DNA from: Bacteroidaceae bacterium
GTDB taxonomy: Bacteria; Bacteroidota; Bacteroidia; Bacteroidales; Bacteroidaceae
Direction: 5' to 3'
Assembly: GCA_017617575.1 (NCBI GenBank)
Contig: JAFZVY010000057.1
Span: 1 to 37,740 of the forward strand
Length of the DNA stretch: 37,740 nucleotides
Positions 24,351 through 32,492 of this stretch are shown here, piece by piece. The first letter of the stretch is position 1; every line of letters begins with the position of its first letter. The notes beneath the pieces are model-generated. The model ran no database searches, was not told the origin of the DNA, and saw nothing but the letters and a program-made list of their open reading frames with translations. The position numbers were made by a program, and so were the translations under genes.

Positions 24351-25097
24351 TCATACCTTTGGATGATATGTGATAAAGACTATGTATGTGCCGTCGGTGT
24401 GAAGTGTGAAATGGTCGCCTGTGGCTTCGTTGAGAGTGCCTTGCCATATCTGCTTGTAAGGGTAGGCGTCCCATCGCAATCCCTCTGAGCGTATCTGTGT
24501 GCAGTCTATGTTGAAGATGCTCACCTGTAGGCGTGGCGCACTCTTGAACGTCTGTGTACCATGGGCAGGGATGAATATGCCGTGGTCAGTAAACATATAT
24601 GCCTTTATGCCGAACTCCTGCATGTAGTATGCCATGAGGGATATGTTGCCGAGGGTGTGGTCCTCGCGCTTGCCAGTTGCTCCAAGGTAGGCAATTTTCA
24701 ATGAGGAATCTTTTTTCAATGAGGAATTAGGAATTAGGAATGAGGAATGGTTACTCATTTCTTTATTCTTCATTCTTAATTCTTCATTCTTCATTACCTC
24801 TATTACGTGCTTGGTGCACTTGGTGAGGTCGTTGTAGTCCTGCTCCTCAATGACGTGGATGATATCCTTGTAGCGTTCCTTGAACTCTTCGCTCATGGAG
24901 TCGCCGTCGCCCACGATGGCATCAGGCATTATGCCATTTTCAACAAGCGACATACCTGCACCGTCACAGCAGCATAGGTACTTGGCATTACGCAGAATGT
25001 CAAGTGGAATGTTGCAAGTGGGGAAGTCGCCATCGGCTATGATGACGGCATCGAAGCCTTCTGTAGGCATGAGGATATGTGCGCCTTTGTTCGTCAT
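24351..25097 (-). CDS. thiN: Thiamine pyrophosphokinase with a 33-residue repeat-derived insertion
   Basis: This 248-residue cytoplasmic enzyme makes thiamine diphosphate from thiamine and ATP. Family motifs are intact: FDAVIIADGDFP (15-26), CCDGAGMSL, DAIVGDGDS (59-67), QDYNDLTKCTKH (86-97) and YLGATGKREDHTLGN after the insertion. Residues 102-134 (nucleotides 24696-24794, 99 nt) are a translated dispersed repeat (MKNEELRMKNKE, then SSFLIPNSSLKK). They sit between NDLTK...VIEV and IAYLGATGKRED, where relatives have only a short turn. The reading frame is preserved, so the gene may still be functional. It is the third gene of the thiamine operon, 45 bp after the PnuC-type gene. A start at codon 10 is also possible. 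Confidence 0.92.
   Translation of the reverse strand: MTNKGAHILMPTEGFDAVIIADGDFPTCNIPLDILRNAKYLCCCDGAGMSLVENGIMPDAIVGDGDSMSEEFKERYKDIIHVIEEQDYNDLTKCTKHVIEVMKNEELRMKNKEMSNHSSFLIPNSSLKKDSSLKIAYLGATGKREDHTLGNISLMAYYMQEFGIKAYMFTDHGIFIPAHGTQTFKSAPRLQVSIFNIDCTQIRSEGLRWDAYPYKQIWQGTLNEATGDHFTLHTDGTYIVFITYHPKV
24696..24794 (-). repeat. Dispersed repeat inserted in frame in thiN
   Basis: The plus strand reads ATGAGGAATTAGGAATTAGG and then TTCTTTATTCTTCATTCTTA-type sequence, the same family as at 14786, 18848, 28259 and 28314. It is exactly 99 nt long and free of stops in the thiN frame. Confidence 0.85.
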
Positions 25098-25142
25098 TAT
25101 TGCTGAGTTTTGGTAATCTGCCGTACACGGCAGATTTGTTCT

Positions 25143-25745
25143 TTATTTATCATTCATCATCCGCTTCCATCGCTGGTAGCCATAAATGGCAACGATGGTG
25201 TAGAAACCATACAGGGCTGCGTAGAAATAGATGCCCTTGTAGATGTAGAGGCCGAAGCATGCACCATCAACGATAATCCATGCCCACCATTGTTCTATCC
25301 ACTTGCGGGCAAGCATCCACATTCCGACGATGCTCATGGCTGTGGTGAAACTGTCCCACCAAGGCACGGTGCTGTCGGTCTGGTATTTCAGTATTAAGCC
25401 TATCGCTACGAAAGTCAGTGCAAATGTAGCGAATAATATCCAATACATCTTCCTTGGAGTGCGAGTAATTGGCAGTTCCTTTGGTTTACCGTCTTTCTCT
25501 CGCTTGTTCTTGCGGAATGTCATTTGCCACAGTACATAGCCATATATTGCCGCACCGAGGTAATACACGTTGATACCGAGGTCGGCATACAGACCTGCGT
25601 CATAATAAACAAAAATGGAGATAGCAGGCATTATGATGCCCGCTATCCACATGTATTTGTTTGCCTTCAGTTCAAGCCACAGATAGACTAAGCCTACAAC
25701 AGTGCCAAGAACCTCCAGCCAATGGGCTGTGATGAAGTCAATCAT
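25143..25745 (-). CDS. PnuC-family transporter, probably thiamine (PnuT-like)
   Basis: This 200-residue inner-membrane protein has about seven hydrophobic segments and the W-rich PnuC pattern (SIVGMWMLARKWIEQWWAWI, then IVDGACFGLYIYKGIYFYA). PnuC proteins facilitate uptake of vitamins such as nicotinamide riboside, riboflavin or thiamine. Here it lies between a TonB receptor under a TPP riboswitch and thiamine pyrophosphokinase, an arrangement known in Bacteroidetes for PnuT, so thiamine is the likely substrate, trapped by phosphorylation. The gap to the receptor gene is 37 bp and to thiN 45 bp. Confidence 0.92.
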   Translation of the reverse strand: MIDFITAHWLEVLGTVVGLVYLWLELKANKYMWIAGIIMPAISIFVYYDAGLYADLGINVYYLGAAIYGYVLWQMTFRKNKREKDGKPKELPITRTPRKMYWILFATFALTFVAIGLILKYQTDSTVPWWDSFTTAMSIVGMWMLARKWIEQWWAWIIVDGACFGLYIYKGIYFYAALYGFYTIVAIYGYQRWKRMMNDK

Positions 25746-25782
25746 TATTGTTTACTTCCTTTTAGTCCGAAACTGTTTTGTG

Positions 25783-28143
25783 TTAGAACTTAAGCGTGAT
25801 GTTACCCATTACCGTGAAACCAGCCATTGGGATGTAGCCAATCTGGTAGTAACGGTTATCGTTGCTGTAATCATCTCCTACGATAGCTGAGTAAACCCAG
25901 CCGTTGGCAGCATAACGCTTGTTGAAGATATTGTTGAAGCTTACGCCGAATACAGTCTCCTTAACGCCGATGTTCATGTTCTTGCTGTCGAGCGTGTAGT
26001 TGAGGCTTGCGTTGCTCACGCAGTAAGATGGGAGTGAACGCTTTGAGTTCTCTGTGTTGTCGAGATACTGACGGCTCACGTAGTTAGTGTGCCATACAGC
26101 CTGGAAGCCTCCGAAGTGGAAGTCAACGAAACCGTTGAGGATTGCACTTGGTGAGAATGCAAGTGTGGAGTTGTCGTAGTGGATGACTGTTGGGTCGAGG
26201 TCATTCCAGTCGGCATCGTATGTCTCCACAACCTCGTCGAAGTCCTTAATCTTGTTCTTGCTTAGTGCTGCGTTACCCTCAATTGTGAGCCACTTGAGAG
26301 GACTCCATCCTGCGCTAATCTCCACACCCATTCTGTATGAGTCCTTAATGTTTGTAGTAAGTTTCTCGCCTATGTCGCTGACAAGACCTGTCTGTACAAA
26401 CTGGTCATCGTAGTCCATGCGATAGAGGTTTACGCCTGCAAACCAGTTCTTAGCCTGATAGTTGTAGCCAATCTCAAGGTCATATACTGCTTCCTTCTTA
26501 GGTGCAGGATAGTTGCCGTTGTCCGTGAAGTTGTTGCGCTCTGGTTCACGATGGCTGAGTGCGTATGATGCGTATGCGTTGTGGCCGTCCTGGTGGAAGC
26601 TGAATCCTGCCTTAGGGTTGAAAAAGTCGTACTTGGCATTGATGTCCAGCTGATGGTTGCGGTATGTGCCGTCGCTGTTCTTGATGAACTTGTCGTTGAT
26701 ACCAGTAGTGATGTAGCCAACGTGACGATACTGCATATCGACGAATGTGCTGAAGGCATCAGTTATGTTGTATGTAGCCTTTGCAAATATATTGTTGTCA
26801 CTCTTTGTGGCGTTAGAGTCGTAGTAAGTGTATTTTCCATCAGACAAGATGTTTTTGCGAAGCTCCTCGTCCTTCACGTATGTGAGGTAGCCATAGTGAT
26901 TGCCCTCGAAGTTCTGCATAGACACTCCGCCTACTACGTCCCAGTCTTCATCCTTGTAGTTGATGTTCCAGTTCATTCCGTAGGCATCCTGTGTGAGACC
27001 CTTCTGACGAACGAAGTCAGTCTTCTTCAACTCTTCACCATTAGAGAGGATGAAAGGACCGAGACCGAACTTCTTGAGCTTGTTCTTGTAGCGGAACTCC
27101 TCGTAGTAGCCGTGACCGTGAGTGTAGTGGAGTGAAGCCGACATGTTCCAGTTGGCATCTATCTGCCAAGCCATTGAGAGAATGTTGTGGTTTTGCCAGA
27201 AGTTGTCAGTCGTCTTATCCCAGAGGCTTCCGTCTGCCATCTTGTAGCGAGACACAGTCCAGCCACCCTTCCAGTCTGGCTCGAAATGCTCGTAGAGGCT
27301 GTTGTACTTGCCAAGACCTGCCTTGTACATGTCCTCGTAAGTCTCAAAGCCGAGGCGTGAGTTTACGCTATAGTCGTCGTTACCGGCTGTAACGCCGTTC
27401 CATGCCTGACCTGTGCTCTCGAAGTTGCCGATGTTCTTGTAGCGAATGGTAAGGTTGCCTTCCTCGTTGAAGAATGTCACGCCACCATAGTAGCTACCAG
27501 AGCGTCCGCTTGTACCATTGACGAATCCGTCTGTGTTTGTCTCGTGGTAGGCTCCGTCTATGATGAGATGTTCCCAGAGAAGACCAGAAGAGAATGAACC
27601 GCCGAAATTATACGTAGCAAACGAACCATACGACCCACTCACCTCAAGGCTTGGCTTGTATGAAGGAGCCTTGCTTGTCATGGCTATTGTTCCTCCGAAA
27701 GCACCATCGCCATTGGATGATGTTCCCACACCACGCTGAATCTGTACGTTGCCGAGGAGCGAAGCGTAGCTGTTCATGTTTGCCCAGAACACGCATTGGT
27801 CCTCAGGTGAGTTGAGAGGCACACCGTCAAGTGTCACGTTGATACGTGAATCGCCTGCACCACGTATGCGCATGTAGCTTGTACCTGTGCCCACGCCGTT
27901 CTCGCTCCAAGCGATGATGCCCGGAGTGCGTGCAAAGAGGAACGGAAGTTCCTTGCCTGACTTGGAGAAGTCCTGAAGTGATTTCTTGTTAATGCTGGCA
28001 ACGGCAAACGGAGCGTTCTCCCTTGCCTTTACGCCCATTACTACTACATCATTAAGTGCCTCAACCTTAGTAGTGTCAACTGTTGAGGCTTGGCTGGCAA
28101 TTGAGCAACTTGCAAGTGCCACAGCCAAAGTTCTTTTTACCAT
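25783..28143 (-). CDS. TonB-dependent outer-membrane receptor, probably for thiamine
   Basis: The 786-residue protein begins with a signal peptide (MVKRTLAVALASCSIASQAS). It then has a TonB-box-like stretch (VEALNDVVVMGVKAR), a plug domain (about 45-160, TPGIIAWSENGVGTGTSYMR, RIRGAGDSRINVTLDGVPL) and a 22-strand-type barrel with many aromatic residues. It ends in Phe (VMGNITLKF), as outer-membrane barrels do. It is the first gene of the TPP-riboswitch operon with a PnuC-type carrier and thiN, so thiamine or a derivative is the likely cargo. There is no SusD partner. Confidence 0.92.
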   Translation of the reverse strand: MVKRTLAVALASCSIASQASTVDTTKVEALNDVVVMGVKARENAPFAVASINKKSLQDFSKSGKELPFLFARTPGIIAWSENGVGTGTSYMRIRGAGDSRINVTLDGVPLNSPEDQCVFWANMNSYASLLGNVQIQRGVGTSSNGDGAFGGTIAMTSKAPSYKPSLEVSGSYGSFATYNFGGSFSSGLLWEHLIIDGAYHETNTDGFVNGTSGRSGSYYGGVTFFNEEGNLTIRYKNIGNFESTGQAWNGVTAGNDDYSVNSRLGFETYEDMYKAGLGKYNSLYEHFEPDWKGGWTVSRYKMADGSLWDKTTDNFWQNHNILSMAWQIDANWNMSASLHYTHGHGYYEEFRYKNKLKKFGLGPFILSNGEELKKTDFVRQKGLTQDAYGMNWNINYKDEDWDVVGGVSMQNFEGNHYGYLTYVKDEELRKNILSDGKYTYYDSNATKSDNNIFAKATYNITDAFSTFVDMQYRHVGYITTGINDKFIKNSDGTYRNHQLDINAKYDFFNPKAGFSFHQDGHNAYASYALSHREPERNNFTDNGNYPAPKKEAVYDLEIGYNYQAKNWFAGVNLYRMDYDDQFVQTGLVSDIGEKLTTNIKDSYRMGVEISAGWSPLKWLTIEGNAALSKNKIKDFDEVVETYDADWNDLDPTVIHYDNSTLAFSPSAILNGFVDFHFGGFQAVWHTNYVSRQYLDNTENSKRSLPSYCVSNASLNYTLDSKNMNIGVKETVFGVSFNNIFNKRYAANGWVYSAIVGDDYSNDNRYYQIGYIPMAGFTVMGNITLKF

Positions 28144-28191
28144 ACTTATTTAACTAAAGATTTTAATATACGCATAAAGAGGTTCTTTATC

Positions 28192-28412
28192 AATCATCCC
28201 TACGGCAGCATTACCTGCACAGGTTCAATGGGTGTGATCTCAGCCGAATGTTAAATTTGAATTAGGAGTTAGGAATTAGGAATGAATAGTTAGTTATAGT
28301 TTTCTGGACAGCTATTCTTCATTCTTCATTCATCATTACTTCCCTGCGGTCAGTGAGACCGCTTCGCTTAGTACTTCATTTATGTTTAACTTCAGCACCC
28401 CTTTAGTTAAAT
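28192..28412 (-). promoter_or_regulatory. TPP riboswitch (THI element) with an expanded P3 arm
   Basis: Read on the minus strand, the 5' part is CTAAAGGGGTGCTGAAG. The 3' core is GGCTGAGATCACACCC, TTGAACCTGTGCAGGTAATG and CTGCCGTAGGGATGA, matching the conserved THI box. P3 can be built from GAAGTTAAA near 28390 and TTTAACATTC near 28250. Its loop is inflated by about 130 nt of dispersed repeat (28259-28289 and 28314-28339) and a GAGACCGCTTCGCTTAGT segment. Downstream a 7-bp hairpin ATAAAGA/TCTTTAT follows. The transcript's 5' end ATTTAACTAAAG (28412-28401 complement) can pair perfectly with CTTTAGTTAAAT just before the start codon (28159-28148). Control of translation of the thiamine operon is likely. 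Confidence 0.93.
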
Positions 28413-28418
28413 TCGGGT

Positions 28419-28427
28419 GCAAATGTA
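28419..28427 (-). promoter_or_regulatory. -7 box of the thiamine operon promoter
   Basis: TACATTTGC on the minus strand. It places the transcript start near 28413, right at the 5' strand of the riboswitch. Confidence 0.7.
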
Positions 28428-28445
28428 GTGAAAAAAGCCGTTACT

Positions 28446-28483
28446 TGTTGCATTTTGCTAACAAAAAGTGAGAAAATGCAACA
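28446..28483. repeat. 11-bp inverted repeat between divergent promoters
   Basis: TGTTGCATTTT (28446-28456) and AAAATGCAACA (28473-28483) are perfect reverse complements, lying between the thiamine operon promoter and the symporter promoter. It could be an operator; the function is unknown. Confidence 0.6.
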
Positions 28484-28491
28484 ATTATTCC

Positions 28492-28521
28492 TTGTGTCTG
28501 CTAATAAAGTGATACCTTTGC
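28492..28521 (+). promoter_or_regulatory. Promoter of the AgcS symporter gene
   Basis: TTG (28492-28494), 18-nt spacer, TACCTTTGC (28513-28521). Confidence 0.75.
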
Positions 28522-28546
28522 GCAATCAAATATAACTAACGAATAT

Positions 28547-28590
28547 CCCCGTGTGTATGTCTCTTCGTAAGAGACGGGGCTTGACTTTTT
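28547..28590 (+). promoter_or_regulatory. Leader hairpin abutting the AgcS start codon
   Basis: GTCTCTT (28559-28565) pairs with AAGAGAC (28569-28575) around CGT; CCCC (28547-28550) can pair with GGGG (28576-28579). TTTTT at 28586-28590 ends 3 nt before the ATG. It would control access to the start; the gap between hairpin and T run makes a classic terminator less likely. Confidence 0.5.
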
Positions 28591-28593
28591 CTT

Positions 28594-29958
28594 ATGGAAA
28601 TACTAAATACTATAAACGATTATCTATGGACATACATCGTCATCACGATGCTTGTGCTTTGTGCCGTATGGTTCACTCTCCGTCTGAAGTTTATGCAGTT
28701 CCGCATGATACCACAGATGCTGAAGGTGATGTTTGCCAAGCCTAAGGATGGCTCCATTGGTTCTTTTCAGGCATTCGCCGTAGCCCTCTCAAGTAGGGTG
28801 GGCACGGGTAACCTTGCGGGTGTGGCAAGTGCCATCTTCGTTGGTGGACCTGGTGCCATATTCTGGATGTGGGTGATGGCTCTGTTCGGCTCAGCTACGG
28901 CATTCGTTGAGTCAACGCTTGCGCAGCTATACAAGCGTCGTGGCGAGGATTCGTACTATGGAGGCCCTGCCTATTACATGGAGACGGGACTTGGCAAGCG
29001 ATGGATGGGTGTGCTCTTTGCCATAATCATCACGGTAACGTTCGGACTTGCCAATCAGGTGGTACAGAGTACGACCCTTTGCGATAGCGTTTCCGATACT
29101 TTCTCTTGGAACAAGGCTACGGTGGGAATGGTTATCACGTTGTGTACGTTCGTCATTATCTTTGGTGGCATCCGACGCATCTCTCACTTCGCATCACTCG
29201 TCGTTCCTTTCATGGCAATAGGCTTTATCATTCTTGCCCTTGTCATAGTAGGCATGAACATCATGGACCTGCCTGATGTTTTTGGCTTGATATTTGAAGA
29301 CGCCTTCGGATTCCGTCAGGTAGCAGGAGGCGGCGTGGGTGCTGCCATTATGCAAGGCGTGAAGCGCGGTCTCTTTAGTAACGAGGCAGGCGAGGGTAGT
29401 GCACCTAATGCAGCAGCTATCGCTGAGACGGAGCATCCTGTTAATCAGGGCTTGCTTCAGGCACTTGGCGTGTTTGTTGATACCCTCGTTATTTGTACTT
29501 GTACGGCATTCATCATTATCATATCTGGTAAGTATGACTGTGGAAAGGATGGTATCCTGCTTACTGCCGAGGCAATTGAGTCTGAGGTGGGAAGCATGGG
29601 ACGTTATTTCATCACGGCTGCCATATTCCTCTTTGCCTACTCTACAATTATCGCCAACTATTTCTATGGCGAGACAAACCTGCGCTTCATCTCAGGCAAG
29701 AAGTGGGTGATACAGACGTTCCGCATATTCTCCGGTTGCGTGATTATGGTGGGCGCACTCGTTGACATACAGACTGCTTTCTCGCTTGTTGACATCTGCA
29801 TGGCACTCATAACCATCACTAACCTTGTGGCTATCTCAGCCTTGTTCCCAAAGGTTGTCTATCTCCTTGAGGACTACAAGTCGCAGCTTCGCCAAGGTCG
29901 TGAACCAGAGTTCCATCACTCACAGATGCCTGATGACGAGATAGAGTGCTGGAGTTGA
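28594..29958 (+). CDS. Sodium:alanine symporter family protein (AgcS)
   Basis: The 454-residue inner-membrane protein has about ten to eleven hydrophobic segments. The AGCS signatures are clear: FQAFAVALSSRVGTGNLAGV (about 62-81), GGPGAIFWMWVMALFG, YYGGPAYYMETGLGKRW, GLFSNEAGEGSAPNAAA (about 256-272) and later AYSTIIANYFYGE. Members import alanine or glycine with sodium. The length fits. It has its own promoter and a leader hairpin. No glycine riboswitch was seen. A PepO-type peptidase gene follows, but with its own promoter. Confidence 0.95.
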   Translation: MEILNTINDYLWTYIVITMLVLCAVWFTLRLKFMQFRMIPQMLKVMFAKPKDGSIGSFQAFAVALSSRVGTGNLAGVASAIFVGGPGAIFWMWVMALFGSATAFVESTLAQLYKRRGEDSYYGGPAYYMETGLGKRWMGVLFAIIITVTFGLANQVVQSTTLCDSVSDTFSWNKATVGMVITLCTFVIIFGGIRRISHFASLVVPFMAIGFIILALVIVGMNIMDLPDVFGLIFEDAFGFRQVAGGGVGAAIMQGVKRGLFSNEAGEGSAPNAAAIAETEHPVNQGLLQALGVFVDTLVICTCTAFIIIISGKYDCGKDGILLTAEAIESEVGSMGRYFITAAIFLFAYSTIIANYFYGETNLRFISGKKWVIQTFRIFSGCVIMVGALVDIQTAFSLVDICMALITITNLVAISALFPKVVYLLEDYKSQLRQGREPEFHHSQMPDDEIECWS

Positions 29959-30004
29959 TGGAATAACTCTAATAATTAATTAATAGGATACGAGACTAAT
30001 GATT

Positions 30005-30070
30005 GTAGTCCATCAAACTATCGATAGTTTGTTCGACTGCATATAATAGTCTGTTCAACGGCATATATAA
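30005..30070. repeat. 22-bp tandem array, three units, with a palindrome
   Basis: Units start at 30005, 30027 and 30049. The second and third read GTTTGTTCGACTGCATATAA and GTCTGTTCAACGGCATATAT at their starts. CAAACTATCGATAGTTTG (30014-30031) is a perfect 18-bp palindrome across the first junction. It lies between the symporter stop and the pepO promoter; the rest of 29959-30245 holds only that promoter and a leader hairpin. Confidence 0.7.
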
Positions 30071-30148
30071 GCGTAAAAATATTTTACATTTTTATCCCTT
30101 GGATAATAAAACTTGCACATCTTTGTCCGATGGTAAGTGTAAATATAT

Positions 30149-30157
30149 TACCTTTGC
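30149..30157 (+). promoter_or_regulatory. -7 box of the pepO promoter
   Basis: TACCTTTGC, 89 bp before the ATG; TTTG at 30122-30125 is rather distant (23 nt). The leader contains the hairpin GTGAAACC/GGTTTCAC at about 30189-30210. Confidence 0.65.
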
Positions 30158-30245
30158 ACTCGATAAAAACAAAGCCTTGTGTGTCTTGTGTGAAACCGTC
30201 TTTGGTTTCACAGACCTCAAGTGTAACACAAAATAATATTGTAAT

Positions 30246-32270
30246 ATGAATTTAAGAACTATCATTCCTGTTGTAGCTATGGCTATTACATCTACAGTCT
30301 CTGCCCAGACTATTGGCATCAGACTTGAGAACATGGACCAGACAGTTAAGCCTGGTGCAGACTTCTACCGCTACGCTTGTGGCGAGTGGATGAAGAAGAA
30401 CCCTCTTACTCCAGAGTATGCACGTTATGGTGCTTTTGATATTGTTGCTGAAGAGAACAACAAGCGCATTCGTGAGATTATCGAAGGCTTCTCTAAGCAG
30501 AAGAATGAGCCAGGCTCACTCGGTCAGAAGATTGGTGACCTCTACAATATGCTCATGGACTCAGTTCGTCTTAACAAGGACGGCGTGAAGCCTGTACTTG
30601 CTGACATCGCTCGTATAAAGAAGGTAAAGAACATCAAGCAGTACGTTGAGCTTATCAACACATTCAACTCTGAGTGCATCACATTTGGCGAGCTTTGGAG
30701 CTCAGGTCTTGGTACAGACATGATGGACTCTAAGAACTATATCCTTTCACTCGGTCAGGGTGGTTACAGCGTTGAGCGTGACTATTACGTGAAGGATGAC
30801 GAGGACAACAAGAAGATTCTTGAGTGGTACAAGCAGCACATCGTTAACATGCTCGTACTCGTTGGCGAGAAGCCAGCTGAGGCTGAGAAGATGATGAAGC
30901 GCATCGTTGCCCTTGAGACTCGTATGGCTAAGGCTGGTAAGGACAATGTGGCTCTCCGCGACCCAGGTGCTAACTATCACAAGATGTCTTTCGCAGACTT
31001 CAAGAAGGAATATGTTGGTGTTGACTGGGACGTTTACTTTGCTTCAATCGGCTACACTGGCATCGAGACTATCAACGTGCGTCAGCCTGAGGCTGTAAAG
31101 GAGGCTCTCAAGGTTCTCAAGGACACAGACCTTCAGACACTCAAGGACGTGATGGAGTGGAACCTTGTTCAGAGCGCAGCAGGTACTCTTGGTGACAAGG
31201 TATTCGAGGAGGAGTTCGACTTCTACTCACGTAAGCTCTCAGGTCAGCAGCAGCCACGTCCACGCTGGAAGCGTTCTGTAAGCACAGTTAATGGCGTACT
31301 CGGTATGGCTGTAGGTAAGATGTATTGCGAGAAGTATTTCCCAGAGTCTCACAAGGCTCGTATGGTTCAGCTCGTAAAGAACCTCCAGAAGGCACTTGGT
31401 GAGCGCATCGACGCTCAGGAGTGGATGAGTGCAGATACAAAGAAGGCAGCTCACGAGAAGCTTGACGCATTCTATATCAAGGTTGGTTATCCTGACACTT
31501 GGAAGGACTACAGCCGCATGACTATCGACCCAAAGAAGTCACTCTACGAGAACTACAAGATTATCTCTCGTTGGGCACGTGAGGACGGACTTGCTCGTCG
31601 TTGGAAGAAGCCTGTTGACCCAACAGAATGGCATATGACACCACAGACAGTCAACGCTTACTACAACCCAACAACAAACGAGATTTGCTTCCCAGCTGGT
31701 ATCCTCCAGTACCCATTCTTCGATATGGATGCAGACGATGCCTTCAACTATGGAGCTATCGGTGTAGTTATCGGTCACGAGATGTCACACGGATTTGATG
31801 ACAAGGGACGTCAGTTTGACAAGGACGGTAACTTCCGCGATTGGTGGTCAAACGGTGATGGCGACAAGTACAACGAGCGTGCTCAGGTAATCAAGGACTT
31901 CTTCTCTGGCATAGAGGTACTCCCAGGTCTTCACGCAAATGGTGACCTTTGCTGTGGTGAGAACCTTGGTGACCACGGAGGTCTCAAGTTCGCCTTTGCA
32001 GCATTCAAGAATGCAATGAAGGAGAAGCCTCTCAAGACAGTAAACGGTTTCACTCCAGAGCAGCGTTTCTTCCTTGCATACGCAAACGTATGGGCGCAGA
32101 ACATCACAGAGGCTGAGATGCGTCGTCGCACAACATCAGATGTTCACTCTCTTGGTGAGTGGCGTGTCAATGGTGCTCTCCCACTCATCGACATGTGGTA
32201 TGATGCCTTCGGTATCAAGGAAGGTGATCCTCTCTACGTAGCACCAGAGAAGCGCGTCAAGATTTGGTAA
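30246..32270 (+). CDS. pepO: M13 family zinc metallopeptidase (PepO/neprilysin type)
   Basis: The 674-residue exported oligopeptidase has a signal peptide (MNLRTIIPVVAMAITSTVSA). The N-terminal M13 domain starts with MDQTVKPGADFYRYACGEWM, as usual. The catalytic domain has the substrate-binding NAYYNPTTNEICFPAGIL, zinc motif HEMSH (H511, E512, H515) and the third ligand E572 in ENLGDHGGL, where D576 also fits the family. There is no membrane anchor, as in bacterial PepO. Codon use is strongly biased (CTC, AAG, GTT/GTA), like the secreted protein at 10961, suggesting abundant synthesis. It probably degrades peptides in the periplasm. Confidence 0.96.
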   Translation: MNLRTIIPVVAMAITSTVSAQTIGIRLENMDQTVKPGADFYRYACGEWMKKNPLTPEYARYGAFDIVAEENNKRIREIIEGFSKQKNEPGSLGQKIGDLYNMLMDSVRLNKDGVKPVLADIARIKKVKNIKQYVELINTFNSECITFGELWSSGLGTDMMDSKNYILSLGQGGYSVERDYYVKDDEDNKKILEWYKQHIVNMLVLVGEKPAEAEKMMKRIVALETRMAKAGKDNVALRDPGANYHKMSFADFKKEYVGVDWDVYFASIGYTGIETINVRQPEAVKEALKVLKDTDLQTLKDVMEWNLVQSAAGTLGDKVFEEEFDFYSRKLSGQQQPRPRWKRSVSTVNGVLGMAVGKMYCEKYFPESHKARMVQLVKNLQKALGERIDAQEWMSADTKKAAHEKLDAFYIKVGYPDTWKDYSRMTIDPKKSLYENYKIISRWAREDGLARRWKKPVDPTEWHMTPQTVNAYYNPTTNEICFPAGILQYPFFDMDADDAFNYGAIGVVIGHEMSHGFDDKGRQFDKDGNFRDWWSNGDGDKYNERAQVIKDFFSGIEVLPGLHANGDLCCGENLGDHGGLKFAFAAFKNAMKEKPLKTVNGFTPEQRFFLAYANVWAQNITEAEMRRRTTSDVHSLGEWRVNGALPLIDMWYDAFGIKEGDPLYVAPEKRVKIW

Positions 32271-32417
32271 TCCTTGCTTATCAAGGTTGAATCAAGGTGT
32301 AAACCTTGTCCAAGTTTTAATATCGTCAAGGTTTATCTTTTCAGGGTGCAAATCTTGTCAAGTTTGAATTTAGCTACTGTTTTCCATCCGTCAGGATGGA
32401 ACCGCATATAGACAAAA

Positions 32418-32460
32418 AGAACAGCGAGAAGCTCCAAGCTTCTCGCTGTTCTTTTTTGTT
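32418..32460 (+). terminator. Terminator after pepO
   Basis: A perfect 16-bp stem (AGAACAGCGAGAAGCT at 32418-32433 with 32437-32452), 3-nt loop, then five T and GTTTTA. It is preceded by weaker hairpins: AAACCTTG/CAAGGTTT (32301-32334) and TTCCATCC/GGATGGAA (32382-32401). Confidence 0.9.
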
Positions 32461-32492
32461 TTATTTTAGCCCTATTTCAGCCTCTTTGTCTC

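Noticed and set aside
26581-27135. Open frame on the plus strand within the TonB receptor gene
   Set aside because: It is the shadow of a strongly supported receptor gene on the other strand and has no recognisable features.
28148-28412. ATTTAACTAAAG inverted pair as terminal repeats of a mobile element
   Set aside because: It encloses a TPP riboswitch, and one arm lies at the transcript 5' end, so a regulatory pairing explains it better.
28551-28745. Short frame starting in the AgcS leader, as a possible leader peptide
   Set aside because: It overlaps the start of the symporter gene out of frame for about 150 nt and is not enriched in any amino acid suggestive of attenuation.
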